Virus record (IMG/VR): IMGVR_UViG_3300047317_000797
Coordinates: 1 to 34,934 of that record
Length of the DNA: 34,934 bases
Strand: one strand, 5' to 3'
From: a virus
The notes below the pieces were generated by a model. It worked only from the letters and a program-made list of their open reading frames with translations, was not told where the DNA came from and ran no database searches. The position numbers and the translations under genes were made by a program. This document shows positions 16,427 to 24,311 of this stretch, piece after piece (the stretch's first letter is position 1; every line of letters begins with the position of its first letter).

Positions 16427-16752
16427 CCTTCGGCGGTCACGGTTGGCGTTCGGGCGCGGCGTCAGACATCGCCGGTGTTGCTGCGACGGCCACCGTCAGC
16501 GGCCTGATCCCCTCGGCTGGTGCCCGTCGCCAGACGATGCAGTTGACGGTGCAGGGGTCAGGCTTTGTGTCCGGGGCCGTGGTCTACGCCAACTACTCAC
16601 CAATCGCCACCACGTTCTCCAGCAACACGCAGTTGATCTGTCCTTCCTTCAACACGACACCCGACAGTGGCAGCGCCGGGCCGATTCCGATCGGTGTTCG
16701 CAACAGGCCCACCGAGGCCCTGTCGAACACCGTCAACTTCAACGCCACCTGA
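16423..16752 (+). CDS. IPT/TIG-type Ig-like domain protein
   Basis: The 109-residue product starts at ATG 16423, overlapping the upstream stop (ATGA). After about 25 residues it consists of a single Ig-like domain of the IPT/TIG kind: an opening LIPSAGARRQTMQLTVQGSGF, a GAVVYANYSP strand, and a closing GPIPIGVRN and LSNTVNF. These domains decorate phage tails and capsids and often bind surface sugars. It is probably a virion decoration protein. A much longer reading frame starting at 15676 is not used, because it runs through several coupled genes. Confidence 0.72.
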   Translation: MTFGGHGWRSGAASDIAGVAATATVSGLIPSAGARRQTMQLTVQGSGFVSGAVVYANYSPIATTFSSNTQLICPSFNTTPDSGSAGPIPIGVRNRPTEALSNTVNFNAT

Positions 16753-16764
16753 TGGAGGTACCGC

Positions 16765-17019
16765 GTGAGTGACGTCGAGTACGACGACCCAGACACCTTC
16801 GGAGACAACGATCCCGAAGACGCCTGGGATGACAACGATCCGCCGGAGGCGAAGGAGGCAATCCTGGAGCGGATCGCCACCCGGCTGGAGAGCATGAACC
16901 CCCTCAACTACCAGCGCCGGGACGATGCGCTCCGGCTCCTGGACAAGATGGGCTCGCACGCCCGGCGGCGCACCGACAACCGACTCGACCAGATCCGCGA
17001 GCGACTGGAGGCCTTGTAA
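16765..17019 (+). CDS. small acidic protein of unknown function
   Basis: The 84-residue product starts at GTG 16765 behind GGAGGT. Residues 3-27 are dominated by Asp, Glu and Asn; the rest is an amphipathic helical segment with many Arg and Glu (RIATRLESMNPL, RLDQIRERLEAL). Its stop overlaps the endolysin start by one base (TAATG), so it may be co-translated with the lysis genes. No family recognised. Confidence 0.65.
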   Translation: MSDVEYDDPDTFGDNDPEDAWDDNDPPEAKEAILERIATRLESMNPLNYQRRDDALRLLDKMGSHARRRTDNRLDQIRERLEAL

Positions 17020-18122
17020 TGGGAAGTCGCTACCTCAGTGATCTGGCCGACGTCTGTCGGCGCTCCGGGTACCCGGTGATCGAGGTCGATGGTTGGCAGA
17101 ACCGTGCTCGTGGCTCCGGGGGATACGACTCCGGTCGTCCCAACCACGTGATGGCTCACCACACCGCCAGCGGCGCCTCCATGGACGGTTGGGGTGATGT
17201 CAACTACATGACCTTCAACCACCAGGATGCCCCACTGTGCAACCTTTACCTGTCACGGGACGGCACCATCTACGTGTGTGCTGGCGGAGCCACCAATACC
17301 AACGGCTCCGGACACGACCCGTGCGGTATCACATCAGACGACAGCATGAACTCCAGCGCAATCGGTATCGAGGCCGGGAACAATGGGGTTGGTGAGCAGT
17401 GGCCCGACGCGCAGCAGGACAGCTACGTCCTCATGTGTAAGGCACTGTGTGACGGGTACGGGATCGCGTATACCCGAATCCACGCCCACTTTGAGTGGGC
17501 CCCCTCAAGGAAGATCGACCCCGCTGGCAACTCACGCTACGCAAGTGGCGGCAACATGTGGAACATGGACCAGTTCCGCACCGACGTGAGCGTCGGCGCT
17601 GGTGGTGGTCCCGGGCCAGGCCCCAGCCCGGAACCCACGCCGCCACCGTCCGGAACATGGCCGGCCAGCCTCACCAACTCGCTGCCCACCATCAAGAAGG
17701 GCGACAGCGGTATCCAGGTCAAGAAGATGCAGCACCTGCTGGCCGCCCACGGCTACCTCAACGAGGGCAACACGGCGAACTACGACGGTGCCTGGGGGAA
17801 CGGCACGGACAGTGCCAAAGCCCGGTTTGACTCGGACCACGGGTTGGCGAGTGGTGATACCGACTGCGGTCCCAAGTCCTGGGCTGCGCTGTGCGGCCCG
17901 ATGCCCAACCTCAAGAAGGGTGACAGTGGGGCTGAGGTGAAGAAGATGCAGCACCTCTTGGCCGCCTGCGGGTTCATGAACGAGGGCAACGTCTCCAACT
18001 ACGACGGACAGTGGGGCAACGGCACGGACAGCGCCAAGGTCAAGTTCGACAACGCCTCGGGCCTTACCCCATCTCCCCCCACCGACTGCGGTCAGGGTTC
18101 TTGGACCGCCCTGCTCACTTAG
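17019..18122 (+). CDS. endolysin: N-acetylmuramoyl-L-alanine amidase with two peptidoglycan-binding repeats
   Basis: The 367-residue product has an Amidase_2-type catalytic domain at about 15-180, with probable zinc ligands His47 (HHTAS), His157 (HAHFEW) and Asp167 (KIDPAG), spaced as in AmpD and T7 lysozyme. A Pro/Gly linker follows (about 192-212), then two copies of a peptidoglycan-binding domain starting near IKKGDSG (225) and LKKGDSG (298). It would cleave the bond between MurNAc and L-Ala at lysis. No signal peptide is visible, so release depends on the holins downstream. GGAGG lies just upstream. Two copies of GGTATCAC lie inside (17325 and 17854). Confidence 0.93.
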   Translation: MGSRYLSDLADVCRRSGYPVIEVDGWQNRARGSGGYDSGRPNHVMAHHTASGASMDGWGDVNYMTFNHQDAPLCNLYLSRDGTIYVCAGGATNTNGSGHDPCGITSDDSMNSSAIGIEAGNNGVGEQWPDAQQDSYVLMCKALCDGYGIAYTRIHAHFEWAPSRKIDPAGNSRYASGGNMWNMDQFRTDVSVGAGGGPGPGPSPEPTPPPSGTWPASLTNSLPTIKKGDSGIQVKKMQHLLAAHGYLNEGNTANYDGAWGNGTDSAKARFDSDHGLASGDTDCGPKSWAALCGPMPNLKKGDSGAEVKKMQHLLAACGFMNEGNVSNYDGQWGNGTDSAKVKFDNASGLTPSPPTDCGQGSWTALLT

Positions 18123-18137
18123 AAGTTGACATGACAC

Positions 18138-18416
18138 ATGAGGCGGCGAGGGGTGCGTTGGGAACCAGTCGATTTTGTGGCGCTCGTGCTTGCTCTCTCG
18201 TTGGGCGGCGCGGTGCTCATGATCCTCGTCGCCACCACCGTGCAGATCCTCAACCACTCCTTCCCCGAGGTCAGCCTGTCGGAGAACGCCACCCAAGTGC
18301 TCATCGCTGGTGTGGGTGGGCTCACCGGACTCCTGGGTGCCTACATCGGCGTTCGTTCTCGGTCGCCACCGGGCAACTTCGAGACACCTATCACATCAGA
18401 TGAGGAGCAACCATGA
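18138..18416 (+). CDS. small membrane protein, holin candidate
   Basis: The 92-residue product has a basic N-terminus (MRRRG) and two membrane segments, about 12-37 and 52-71, with a short acidic loop between and a charged acidic C-terminus. This layout and the position directly after the endolysin fit a class II holin. The start at ATG 18138 has no clear Shine-Dalgarno site, so expression may be weak or coupled. Its stop overlaps the next gene, which encodes a second two-helix membrane protein. Confidence 0.72.
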   Translation: MRRRGVRWEPVDFVALVLALSLGGAVLMILVATTVQILNHSFPEVSLSENATQVLIAGVGGLTGLLGAYIGVRSRSPPGNFETPITSDEEQP

Positions 18417-18625
18417 TGATCCTGGCTGACATAGCCCAAGGGAAGACGGCAGGAGGGGACGTCTGTTTCCTCATCGCCTTGATCCTGTTCGCCATCGCCG
18501 CCATCCTGTCGCTGGTGCCGGGTCCGGCTGCCGACCCGGCTCGCACGGCATGGTGGCCGGGCCTTCGCCTGCTGTTCATCTCAGCGGGCCTAGCGTTCAC
18601 GGCCTTCGGCCTACTGCTGCAATAA
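18413..18625 (+). CDS. small membrane protein, second holin candidate
   Basis: The 70-residue product has two hydrophobic segments, about 17-36 and 50-69, separated by a Pro/Arg loop, and almost no C-terminal tail. It starts at ATG 18413 with GAGGAG upstream and overlaps the previous stop. Paired two-helix proteins after an endolysin usually serve as holin and antiholin or as two lysis proteins; which is which cannot be told from sequence alone. Confidence 0.7.
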   Translation: MMILADIAQGKTAGGDVCFLIALILFAIAAILSLVPGPAADPARTAWWPGLRLLFISAGLAFTAFGLLLQ

Positions 18626-18638
18626 CAAGGAGATACCA

Positions 18639-18902
18639 ATGAGCAACGAAGTCGTTGATGAGCGGACTGACCCGGCGACGGGTGAGAACGTCGATGTCGA
18701 GGAGCAGACCCCTCGTCAGACCGTTCGCCGCATGGCGGCCGACAACGAGGTCGAAGTCGGACCCTTCTTCCCCTCCGGGATGAACGCCGTCGAGGCGGCA
18801 TGGGCCGGCGCCACCGGCGACATGTCCGAAGAGGACGTCGCCCGCCTGCACGGCGAGGTTCCGGCCACGGCTGACCCGGACACGGTCGAAGCCGAATCGT
18901 GA
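18639..18902 (+). CDS. small acidic protein of unknown function
   Basis: The 87-residue product starts at ATG 18639 with AAGGAG close upstream. It is rich in Glu, Asp and Val throughout (NVDVEEQTP, ADNEVEVGPFFP) with one predicted helix around MNAVEAAWAGA. No family was recognised. It overlaps the following 53-residue acidic gene by four bases. Confidence 0.65.
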   Translation: MSNEVVDERTDPATGENVDVEEQTPRQTVRRMAADNEVEVGPFFPSGMNAVEAAWAGATGDMSEEDVARLHGEVPATADPDTVEAES

Positions 18903-19060
18903 GCGGGGAAGACGAAGGGGTTGACGAGCCCATCGAGGAAGACGACGACGAGGATGTCCTCGACGTCGAGGAGGTGGCCCGCCAACTCCACGAGGAGGGG
19001 CGGTTCGAGGGAGATCCCAACGAGTATCCGGACCCGGACAACCCCACTCGTAGTCCGTAG
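18899..19060 (+). CDS. very small acidic protein (53 residues)
   Basis: A GTG at 18899 overlaps the stop of the previous gene (GTGA) and opens a 53-codon frame ending at TAG 19058-19060. The product is very acidic (EEDDDEDVLDVEE near residues 13-25) and ends in Pro- and Asn-rich residues. The coupling and the lack of any other frame here support it as a real gene. Function unknown. Confidence 0.6.
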   Translation: MSGEDEGVDEPIEEDDDEDVLDVEEVARQLHEEGRFEGDPNEYPDPDNPTRSP

Positions 19061-19067
19061 CACGCTC

Positions 19068-19079
19068 TAAGCTCCTGAC
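19068..19079 (+). promoter_or_regulatory. leaderless-type -10 element (TAAGCT)
   Basis: TAAGCT at 19068-19073 ends 6 nt before ATG 19080 in a 19-bp gap that has no Shine-Dalgarno site. It is one of the clearest cases because it does not overlap a stop codon. Confidence 0.5.
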
Positions 19080-19487
19080 ATGGCCATTCGGGTTGACCGT
19101 TCGACGTTCGACCCGGTGGCTGTGTCATCTACGGCTGGCAGTGTGCAGATCGAAGAGGACGGTTACCGGGACAACCCCTGGCAACCCCGCCCCTTCACCA
19201 CCAAGAACGAGTACGTAGTGTCCGAAGCACTGCGGCTGATGAGCGTGCCGGCTGACATCATCCGTCAGCAGCGACCACCGTTCATCTCGATCCCGTTCCC
19301 CCCGATGTTCGGCTACGACGACACGCCGCTGACCATCGAGGAAGTACTCCAGACCGACCGCTGGACGCCACAGATCCGTTCGTGGGTGTCGGGCACCCCA
19401 CGTCAGCCGCGCAACGTGGACGCCCAGGAAGACATGTGGTCCGGAACATTGCGGGGCTTCAACGCTTCGCCCAACATGGCGGGATAG
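19080..19487 (+). CDS. protein of unknown function, probable late gene
   Basis: The 135-residue product starts at ATG 19080, 6 nt after a TAAGCT element. It has Pro/Phe-rich central segments (PPFISIPFPPMFGYD) and a helix-like LTIEEVLQTDRW. No domain was recognised. It neighbours other small late genes, so a virion role is possible. Confidence 0.65.
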   Translation: MAIRVDRSTFDPVAVSSTAGSVQIEEDGYRDNPWQPRPFTTKNEYVVSEALRLMSVPADIIRQQRPPFISIPFPPMFGYDDTPLTIEEVLQTDRWTPQIRSWVSGTPRQPRNVDAQEDMWSGTLRGFNASPNMAG

Positions 19488-19496
19488 GAGGGCCTG

Positions 19497-19739
19497 ATGG
19501 CCGTCAACGCTTCGAGGTCGATGGACCTGGAGTTCAACCAGGGCTCGATCGACAACACCTACATCCAGTTGACGCCGAACCGGGGCGTCGTGGAGAACGC
19601 TCCCGTCGAGCGCTACTCGTGGCCCCGCTACGAGCACGTGGACGAGTGGCCCGAGAGCCCGTTCCTGGAGTCGCACGTCCGTCGCTCCGGCCTGCCTCGG
19701 GAGCTCAAGACGACGGGCGATGGTGATACCCGTTTTTAG
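19497..19739 (+). CDS. small protein of unknown function
   Basis: The 80-residue product starts at ATG 19497 with TAGGAGGG upstream. It is polar with several Trp, Tyr and Arg residues (ERYSWPRYEHVDEWPE). Its last codons contain the GTGATACC form of the repeated motif (19723-19730) just before the HNH gene. No family recognised. Confidence 0.62.
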   Translation: MAVNASRSMDLEFNQGSIDNTYIQLTPNRGVVENAPVERYSWPRYEHVDEWPESPFLESHVRRSGLPRELKTTGDGDTRF

Positions 19740-19742
19740 AAC

Positions 19743-20210
19743 ATGAGTTCGACCCGTGACCCCGAGCTAGAGATGGCCTGTGCCCTCATGGCCGAACGCC
19801 GAGGGCAGATGCGCGTCCACAAGACCAGTTCCTGCCACCTCTGGTTGGGCAGCACGGGTGGCACCGGCTACGGCAAGTTGATGGTGTGCAAGATGTGGTG
19901 GCAACCCCACCGCTTCGCCTGGATCCTCGCCAACGGTGAACCCATCCCTGTTGGGATGGATGTGATGCACAGTTGTGATACTCCGGCGTGCTGTAACCCT
20001 GCGCACCTTTCCGTCGGAACGAGGAGTCAGAACATGAAGGACGCTGTCGCCAAAGGTCGATGGCACAGCTACGGGGCTGGCCTCAACCGCACGCACTGTC
20101 GCAACGGCCACGCCTACGACGAGGAGAACACCAGGGTCACGGCGAAGGGCGTGCGGATCTGCCGTGTCTGCGCTGCTGAGTCCTCTCGGCGCTACCGAGA
20201 GAAGGTCTGA
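19743..20210 (+). CDS. HNH endonuclease with two zinc sites
   Basis: The 155-residue product carries an HNH_3-type motif: HRFAW, then VMHSCDTPACCNPAHLSVGT with His76, Cys78, Asp79, Asn85 and His88. A second zinc site is likely from Cys119, His123, Cys140 and Cys143 (CRNGH, CRVC), resembling DNA-binding zinc motifs attached to phage HNH enzymes. Such freestanding HNH genes often behave as homing endonucleases. It starts 3 nt after the preceding gene, behind a T-rich stretch unusual for the region, a hint of insertion. It is linked by TGATG overlap to the next gene. Confidence 0.87.
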   Translation: MSSTRDPELEMACALMAERRGQMRVHKTSSCHLWLGSTGGTGYGKLMVCKMWWQPHRFAWILANGEPIPVGMDVMHSCDTPACCNPAHLSVGTRSQNMKDAVAKGRWHSYGAGLNRTHCRNGHAYDEENTRVTAKGVRICRVCAAESSRRYREKV

Positions 20211-20419
20211 TGCCCGGCACACGTCGGCTCGATGCGTTCGCGGCAGGGCAGGGACAAGAGCCGGTCCAGCACGTCTGCTCTGAGTGCGGGTACACGCACA
20301 CCAACCGCAAGAACTTCAAGCGCTCCGACGACGGCGAGGGCTACACCTGCTCGACCGGCCACTACGAGCGCAACGGCGAGCTCAAGCGGGCCAAGAACAC
20401 GTACGCGAGGCCACGGTGA
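20210..20419 (+). CDS. small protein with zinc-finger-like residues
   Basis: The 69-residue product starts at ATG 20210 in a TGATG overlap. It has a CSECG pair and a later Cys/His pair (CSTGHYERNG), giving a possible zinc site, flanked by basic residues. It follows the HNH endonuclease directly and may be its partner or an independent nucleic-acid-binding protein. Function unknown. Confidence 0.62.
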   Translation: MPGTRRLDAFAAGQGQEPVQHVCSECGYTHTNRKNFKRSDDGEGYTCSTGHYERNGELKRAKNTYARPR

Positions 20420-21225
20420 CGTCGTTCTCCGAAGCCCAGTTCGGCAAGCACATGGTCACCCGAGAGAAGTTCAACTTCGCCGGTGACAGCTACGACCCCA
20501 AGGTGGACACCAGCTACACCCGCTACCAGGCCTACGCCCAGCCGAAGGACCCGATGAGCGGCGCCCGCCACGTCGGCATGCTGGAGGTGGCCCATCACCC
20601 GGCAACGAGCCACAACCTCTACGCCGGGCCGATCGGTGAGCACACGCAGTCGAGCGCCATGGCCCAGGGGTGGAACAGCAAGTGGGCCGGGAAGTACTCG
20701 GTCGGGAGCTCGTGGAACCCCCGCAACGAGCACATCAACACCCACGACATCCCTGGGCAGATCCCCCTGTTCCTCAACCGCAGCAGCCACGCCCGTGACA
20801 CCGTCGATCTGATGTCGATGGCCCACGAGGGCAGGCACATGGCGTCGACCTTGCTCGGCGTGGCCGGGGACGAGTCGATCGCCCAGGGTCGTCACCTCCA
20901 GGCCCCGACCAACCTGAGCGTGCACTCCGAGCGCATGATCGGCAAGCTCAAGAGCACCGGTGCCGTGCCCGAGAGCCATACCAAGAGCGTCACCAACAGC
21001 TTGGACTTTGTTCCGGCCCACGAGCACGCCGTCAGCGGTGGCCTGGAGGGTCTGCACTCATCGCTGACCCATGAGGCCAAGAGTTACCCCGCCACGGCCG
21101 GTGACACGGCTGAGGAGCCGATCGCCGCCAGCGTGGCCCGCAAGGGTCAGCGCGGGGTGCGCAACGTCCTGCGGGCCGGCAAGCCCCGCCAGATCCGTGA
21201 GTCCCAACAGTTGAGGTTGTTCTGA
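20416..21225 (+). CDS. unknown protein with an HExxH-like motif
   Basis: The 269-residue product starts at GTG 20416 (GTGA overlap); an earlier in-frame codon at 20284 lies inside the previous gene and was not used. The only recognisable signature is His137-Glu-Gly-Arg-His141 in MSMAHEGRHMAS, which fits the zincin HExxH pattern and is preceded by a helix. The rest (HHPATSHNLYAG, HINTHDIPGQIPLF) is unfamiliar. It may be a metallopeptidase, but EGRH segments also occur in unrelated proteins, so this is tentative. Position suggests a late or virion protein. Confidence 0.65.
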   Translation: MTSFSEAQFGKHMVTREKFNFAGDSYDPKVDTSYTRYQAYAQPKDPMSGARHVGMLEVAHHPATSHNLYAGPIGEHTQSSAMAQGWNSKWAGKYSVGSSWNPRNEHINTHDIPGQIPLFLNRSSHARDTVDLMSMAHEGRHMASTLLGVAGDESIAQGRHLQAPTNLSVHSERMIGKLKSTGAVPESHTKSVTNSLDFVPAHEHAVSGGLEGLHSSLTHEAKSYPATAGDTAEEPIAASVARKGQRGVRNVLRAGKPRQIRESQQLRLF

Positions 21226-21392
21226 TGCCAGCCCCCGACCACCTGGGTGGTCAGTTCACGAGGAGCTCGCCCGGGGTGCGCCCCGGGGATATCACCACCT
21301 CGTGGGAATCAAACACGGGTATGACCTCCGAGGCGGTCGACGGCGCCGCGGAGCGTGACCCCTCTCAGAACGACGGAGGCGACGATGCCTAG
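21225..21392 (+). CDS. very small protein (55 residues)
   Basis: ATG 21225 in a TGATG overlap opens a 55-codon frame ending at TAG 21390-21392. The product is polar, rich in Gly, Asp, Ser and Thr, with no hydrophobic stretch. It contains GATATCAC, a near match to the repeated motif, at 21288-21295. It is linked by overlap to genes on both sides, the main evidence that it is expressed. Function unknown. Confidence 0.55.
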   Translation: MPAPDHLGGQFTRSSPGVRPGDITTSWESNTGMTSEAVDGAAERDPSQNDGGDDA

Positions 21393-22020
21393 GTTGGTGG
21401 CGTGCAGTTTCTGTCGGATCCTCCAGCGGATCCCTGACGTTGCCCCAGGAACCCCCATGATCCCCGCCGTGCTGCACTACGACAGCGGGGAGCACATCCC
21501 GCTCCTCGATGCCGAGGGCCACGCCAAGATGGTGCCGGCGGTGGATCCCATCCTGGAGGACTTCGTCGGCAAGCACGAGCACGGGATGAACGACGACGCC
21601 ACCACCCACGGCGGCATGATCCGCACCTGGGGCTGCGACCAGCGCACGTGGGACGCCATGGACATCGTGCAGCAGATCAAGCAGGAGCTCCAGGACCAGA
21701 CCGGGCACTTCTACGAGGAGCGCGACGAGTACCGCACCTCCGCCACCCAGTGCTACAACGACCACGGCAACCCCGACATCCAGTCCGGCTGCCGGGACTA
21801 CATGGACGACTCCAAGCGGATCGGCCCGGCCTCCTACAAGGACGACGAGGGCCACGTCTTCGAGGTGCCCCCCAAATACCGGCAGTATTTGTGCTACCTG
21901 TGCCCGTACCAGCAGGCCTACATCCAAGTTGAGCTCCGGCGGCGCAAGGGGATGTACTCCGACGCCCTGACGCCACGCCAGAAGCGCTACCAGAAGATGC
22001 GAAAGCAGCAGGGTCGGTGA
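21385..22020 (+). CDS. Cys-rich protein of unknown function
   Basis: The 211-residue product starts at ATG 21385 with GGAGG upstream, overlapping the previous gene by eight bases; an in-frame GTG 21355 was passed over. It has a CSFC pair at the N-terminus, two single Cys in the middle (GCRDYM) and CYLCPY near the C-terminus, so one or two metal sites are possible. The central part is helical (WDAMDIVQQIKQELQDQ). No family was recognised. Confidence 0.68.
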   Translation: MPRLVACSFCRILQRIPDVAPGTPMIPAVLHYDSGEHIPLLDAEGHAKMVPAVDPILEDFVGKHEHGMNDDATTHGGMIRTWGCDQRTWDAMDIVQQIKQELQDQTGHFYEERDEYRTSATQCYNDHGNPDIQSGCRDYMDDSKRIGPASYKDDEGHVFEVPPKYRQYLCYLCPYQQAYIQVELRRRKGMYSDALTPRQKRYQKMRKQQGR

Positions 22021-23849
22021 GTGACAGCCAGACGTTCAACACCACGTCGCCGTCAGGGCCAGCGCCGCAGCCGCAGGCCCTGACGACGTCCCAGGACGCC
22101 TTCATCCACGCCCTCATCGGGGCCCAGTTCGGGGACCTGGAGTTCGACGTCGGCAAGAGCGTGCGCTGGACGCAGTGGTTCAGCGACGACCTCTTCATCA
22201 CCGACATCAACACCGGTGACCAGCGCTACTGGGTCGTCAACTGGGACAAGACGTTCCCCTTCGCCAGCCACACCACCACCGACATCAACTTCTTCGTGGT
22301 GCCGGCGCAGTTCCGGGCCGCCCAGTTCGCGGCCGCCCTCAAGGACCCGGTGATCCTGCTGGAGGACAACGACTGGGTGCTGTTCGTGGACGCCCACGAA
22401 GGCATGTCCTGCGACACCCGCAGCCTGCCCAACGACGTCGGTACCGAGCCGTTCCGCTCCTACGTGTTCCGGGAGATCACCCGAGCCCAGGGCGCCGGCA
22501 AGGACCACGTCGTGTTCCCGTTCTTGGCCTTCCTGCGCCACGACGACATCGGCAACGTGGAGTACCTGACGCCCGCGCTTCAGGGCATGCCCAAGGGCTT
22601 CAGCACGGTGCAGCAGTCGATCGGGATCCCCTACTACCAGGCAAACCAGGGTCTGGCTCGGCTGTGGCTGGTGAGCTCGCTCAAGGCGCCGGGCTTCGAC
22701 TGGACCCAACTCGACACCTTCCAGGCCGTATCTGACCCCAACGTCAAGTTGCAGTTGGTCAGCTACGCCTACGCCCACTGGAACGAGCAGGACATCGTGC
22801 CCCCGGCCACCGAGGTGCCACCGCTCGACGCCACCAACGACGACGGCTGGCGCCAGCGCCAACTCATCTCTCGGGTGCGTCCGGTCCCAGGACTCCCCTC
22901 TACCGACCCCTGGAAGGCGCCCAACGCCGACGTAGTGGGCGCTCCGGGCCCGTGGGCCGGTGACCAGACCGGCACGCCCGACGTGGGCACCTGGCACGAC
23001 GGCACGCTCGACAACACCGTGGGCACGGCCACCGGCCTGTACCAGCCCGACTACCCCGGCAACACCTCCCAGTTCAACATCAACGCCTTGGAACCGTGGC
23101 GCACGGTGATGAAGCTGGCGGTGACCAACACCACCGCCAGCGGGCTGATCGTGGGGGTGGGTAGTGCCCCCGACTTCGCCTGGTCCCTCGGGTTCGAGGC
23201 CGGCAGCCTGACGATGCAGTTCAGCACCGACGGCACCGCGTTGACCACGGCCACGCTGGCCACGGCGGCCCAACTCCACATGACCGACGGCGCCACCGAC
23301 TACATCGGCGTGGAGATGCGCACCAACCCCCAGACGGCCCAGATGACCATCCAGGCCCTGCGCTCCGATGACGGGGAAACCTGGGTTGCCGTGGGCACGA
23401 CCTACTCGGTGCCGTGGGTGCTGTTCTGGCAGTCCCAGTCGGATCTCCAGGTGTCTCCGGATCCGGTGCTTCCTGCTAAAGTCTGCACCATTCTCTCCCA
23501 GAATCCAGACAACGGGACGGGCTACTTCCGCTTCGACGCCGACGACAAGCCAGCCAACCAGGCCACCTGGGTGGGCCTCTACGGCAACCCTTGGAGTGTG
23601 GACGATGCCAGTGCCATCAGCCCGGGGTATGTGACACCGCTGACCCCACCGGCCCCCACGACGGCCACCGCTGGGGTTCTCACGCCGCTCTACGACCTGG
23701 TGTTCCGGATCAACCTGCGTGACGGCGTCTGGTACGACGCCGGGCAACTCGGGAACGTGCCGCTGATCTGGAACGACGCCACCCAGACGTGGGATCCGGT
23801 GGTCGAGCCAGCGGATTGGGTCAACAAGGCCTACGTTCAACAACCGTGA
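22017..23849 (+). CDS. large structural or sugar-active protein
   Basis: The 610-residue product starts at GTG 22017 (GTGA overlap). The N-terminal third contains LEDNDWVLFVDAHEG, close to the D-W-V-L-F-x-D-A-D/H-E signature of GT-A glycosyltransferases, followed by a His/Asp-rich segment (FLRHDDIG). The middle to C-terminal part is beta-rich with a laminin-G or lectin-like region (APDFAWSLGFEAGSLTMQF, then LRSDDGETWVAVG). The C-terminus has WNDATQTWDPV, common in phage fibres. It may be a minor tail protein that binds or modifies sugars. The enzymatic reading is tentative. Confidence 0.7.
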   Translation: MSDSQTFNTTSPSGPAPQPQALTTSQDAFIHALIGAQFGDLEFDVGKSVRWTQWFSDDLFITDINTGDQRYWVVNWDKTFPFASHTTTDINFFVVPAQFRAAQFAAALKDPVILLEDNDWVLFVDAHEGMSCDTRSLPNDVGTEPFRSYVFREITRAQGAGKDHVVFPFLAFLRHDDIGNVEYLTPALQGMPKGFSTVQQSIGIPYYQANQGLARLWLVSSLKAPGFDWTQLDTFQAVSDPNVKLQLVSYAYAHWNEQDIVPPATEVPPLDATNDDGWRQRQLISRVRPVPGLPSTDPWKAPNADVVGAPGPWAGDQTGTPDVGTWHDGTLDNTVGTATGLYQPDYPGNTSQFNINALEPWRTVMKLAVTNTTASGLIVGVGSAPDFAWSLGFEAGSLTMQFSTDGTALTTATLATAAQLHMTDGATDYIGVEMRTNPQTAQMTIQALRSDDGETWVAVGTTYSVPWVLFWQSQSDLQVSPDPVLPAKVCTILSQNPDNGTGYFRFDADDKPANQATWVGLYGNPWSVDDASAISPGYVTPLTPPAPTTATAGVLTPLYDLVFRINLRDGVWYDAGQLGNVPLIWNDATQTWDPVVEPADWVNKAYVQQP

Positions 23850-24310
23850 TCGTCGTCGTCTCCATCGAGAACACCTTTGCCCAGGGACCGGACCTGCGGA
23901 CGGCGGCGGCCTACCGCTCGGCTCGTCCGTTGTACGAAGTGCTCAAAGGCGGGTATCAACTCATCGGGCTCACCACCGCCCCGCCCGACATCGCCCGCTG
24001 GTGGCTCAAGCGGGAGCACATGGCCGAGTGGTCGAACCTGCGCTTCTACGATCCGCGCACGACGCCGCTCGAATACCTCGACTGGAAGGTCGATGAGCTC
24101 CGGGAGTTCTTGGCCTCGGGGTGGGAGATCGCCTTCTACATCGACAGCGACTGGACGCCGCTGATGAAGGCCATCGCCCTTGGTGTCTCAACACTGCGCA
24201 TCGAGCACGCCCAACGGGTACCGGGATTCCGGGATCCCGAGGAGATGACACCTCGGGCCTGGTCGGACGTGGCGAGTACGCTGGGAGTAACCGTCTCCGA
24301 AGGGGATTGA
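23846..24310 (+). CDS. HAD-like protein with degenerate catalytic motif
   Basis: The 154-residue product starts at GTG 23846 (GTGA overlap). The order of motifs fits the HAD phosphatase fold: motif I position SIENT at 6-10, where the usual DxDxT has Ser for the nucleophile and Glu for the general acid; motif II Thr43/Thr44 (GLTTAPPD); motif III Lys81 (LDWKVDEL); motif IV Asp100 and Asp102 (FYIDSD). Loss of the nucleophile argues against normal phosphatase activity, so it may be a binding or scaffold protein. It was assigned from motif order only. Confidence 0.6.
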   Translation: MIVVVSIENTFAQGPDLRTAAAYRSARPLYEVLKGGYQLIGLTTAPPDIARWWLKREHMAEWSNLRFYDPRTTPLEYLDWKVDELREFLASGWEIAFYIDSDWTPLMKAIALGVSTLRIEHAQRVPGFRDPEEMTPRAWSDVASTLGVTVSEGD

Positions 24311-24311
24311 C

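Noticed and set aside
15676-16752. Long plus-strand frame of 358 codons
   Set aside because: It runs through four small genes linked by overlaps and Shine-Dalgarno sites; only its last 109 codons, from ATG 16423, resemble a real protein (IPT/TIG).
22053-23843. Long antisense open frame (596 codons) opposite the large structural gene
   Set aside because: High GC content gives long open frames opposite real genes. The plus-strand frame is coupled by GTGA overlaps on both sides; the antisense product is rich in Gly, Arg and Val with no domain.
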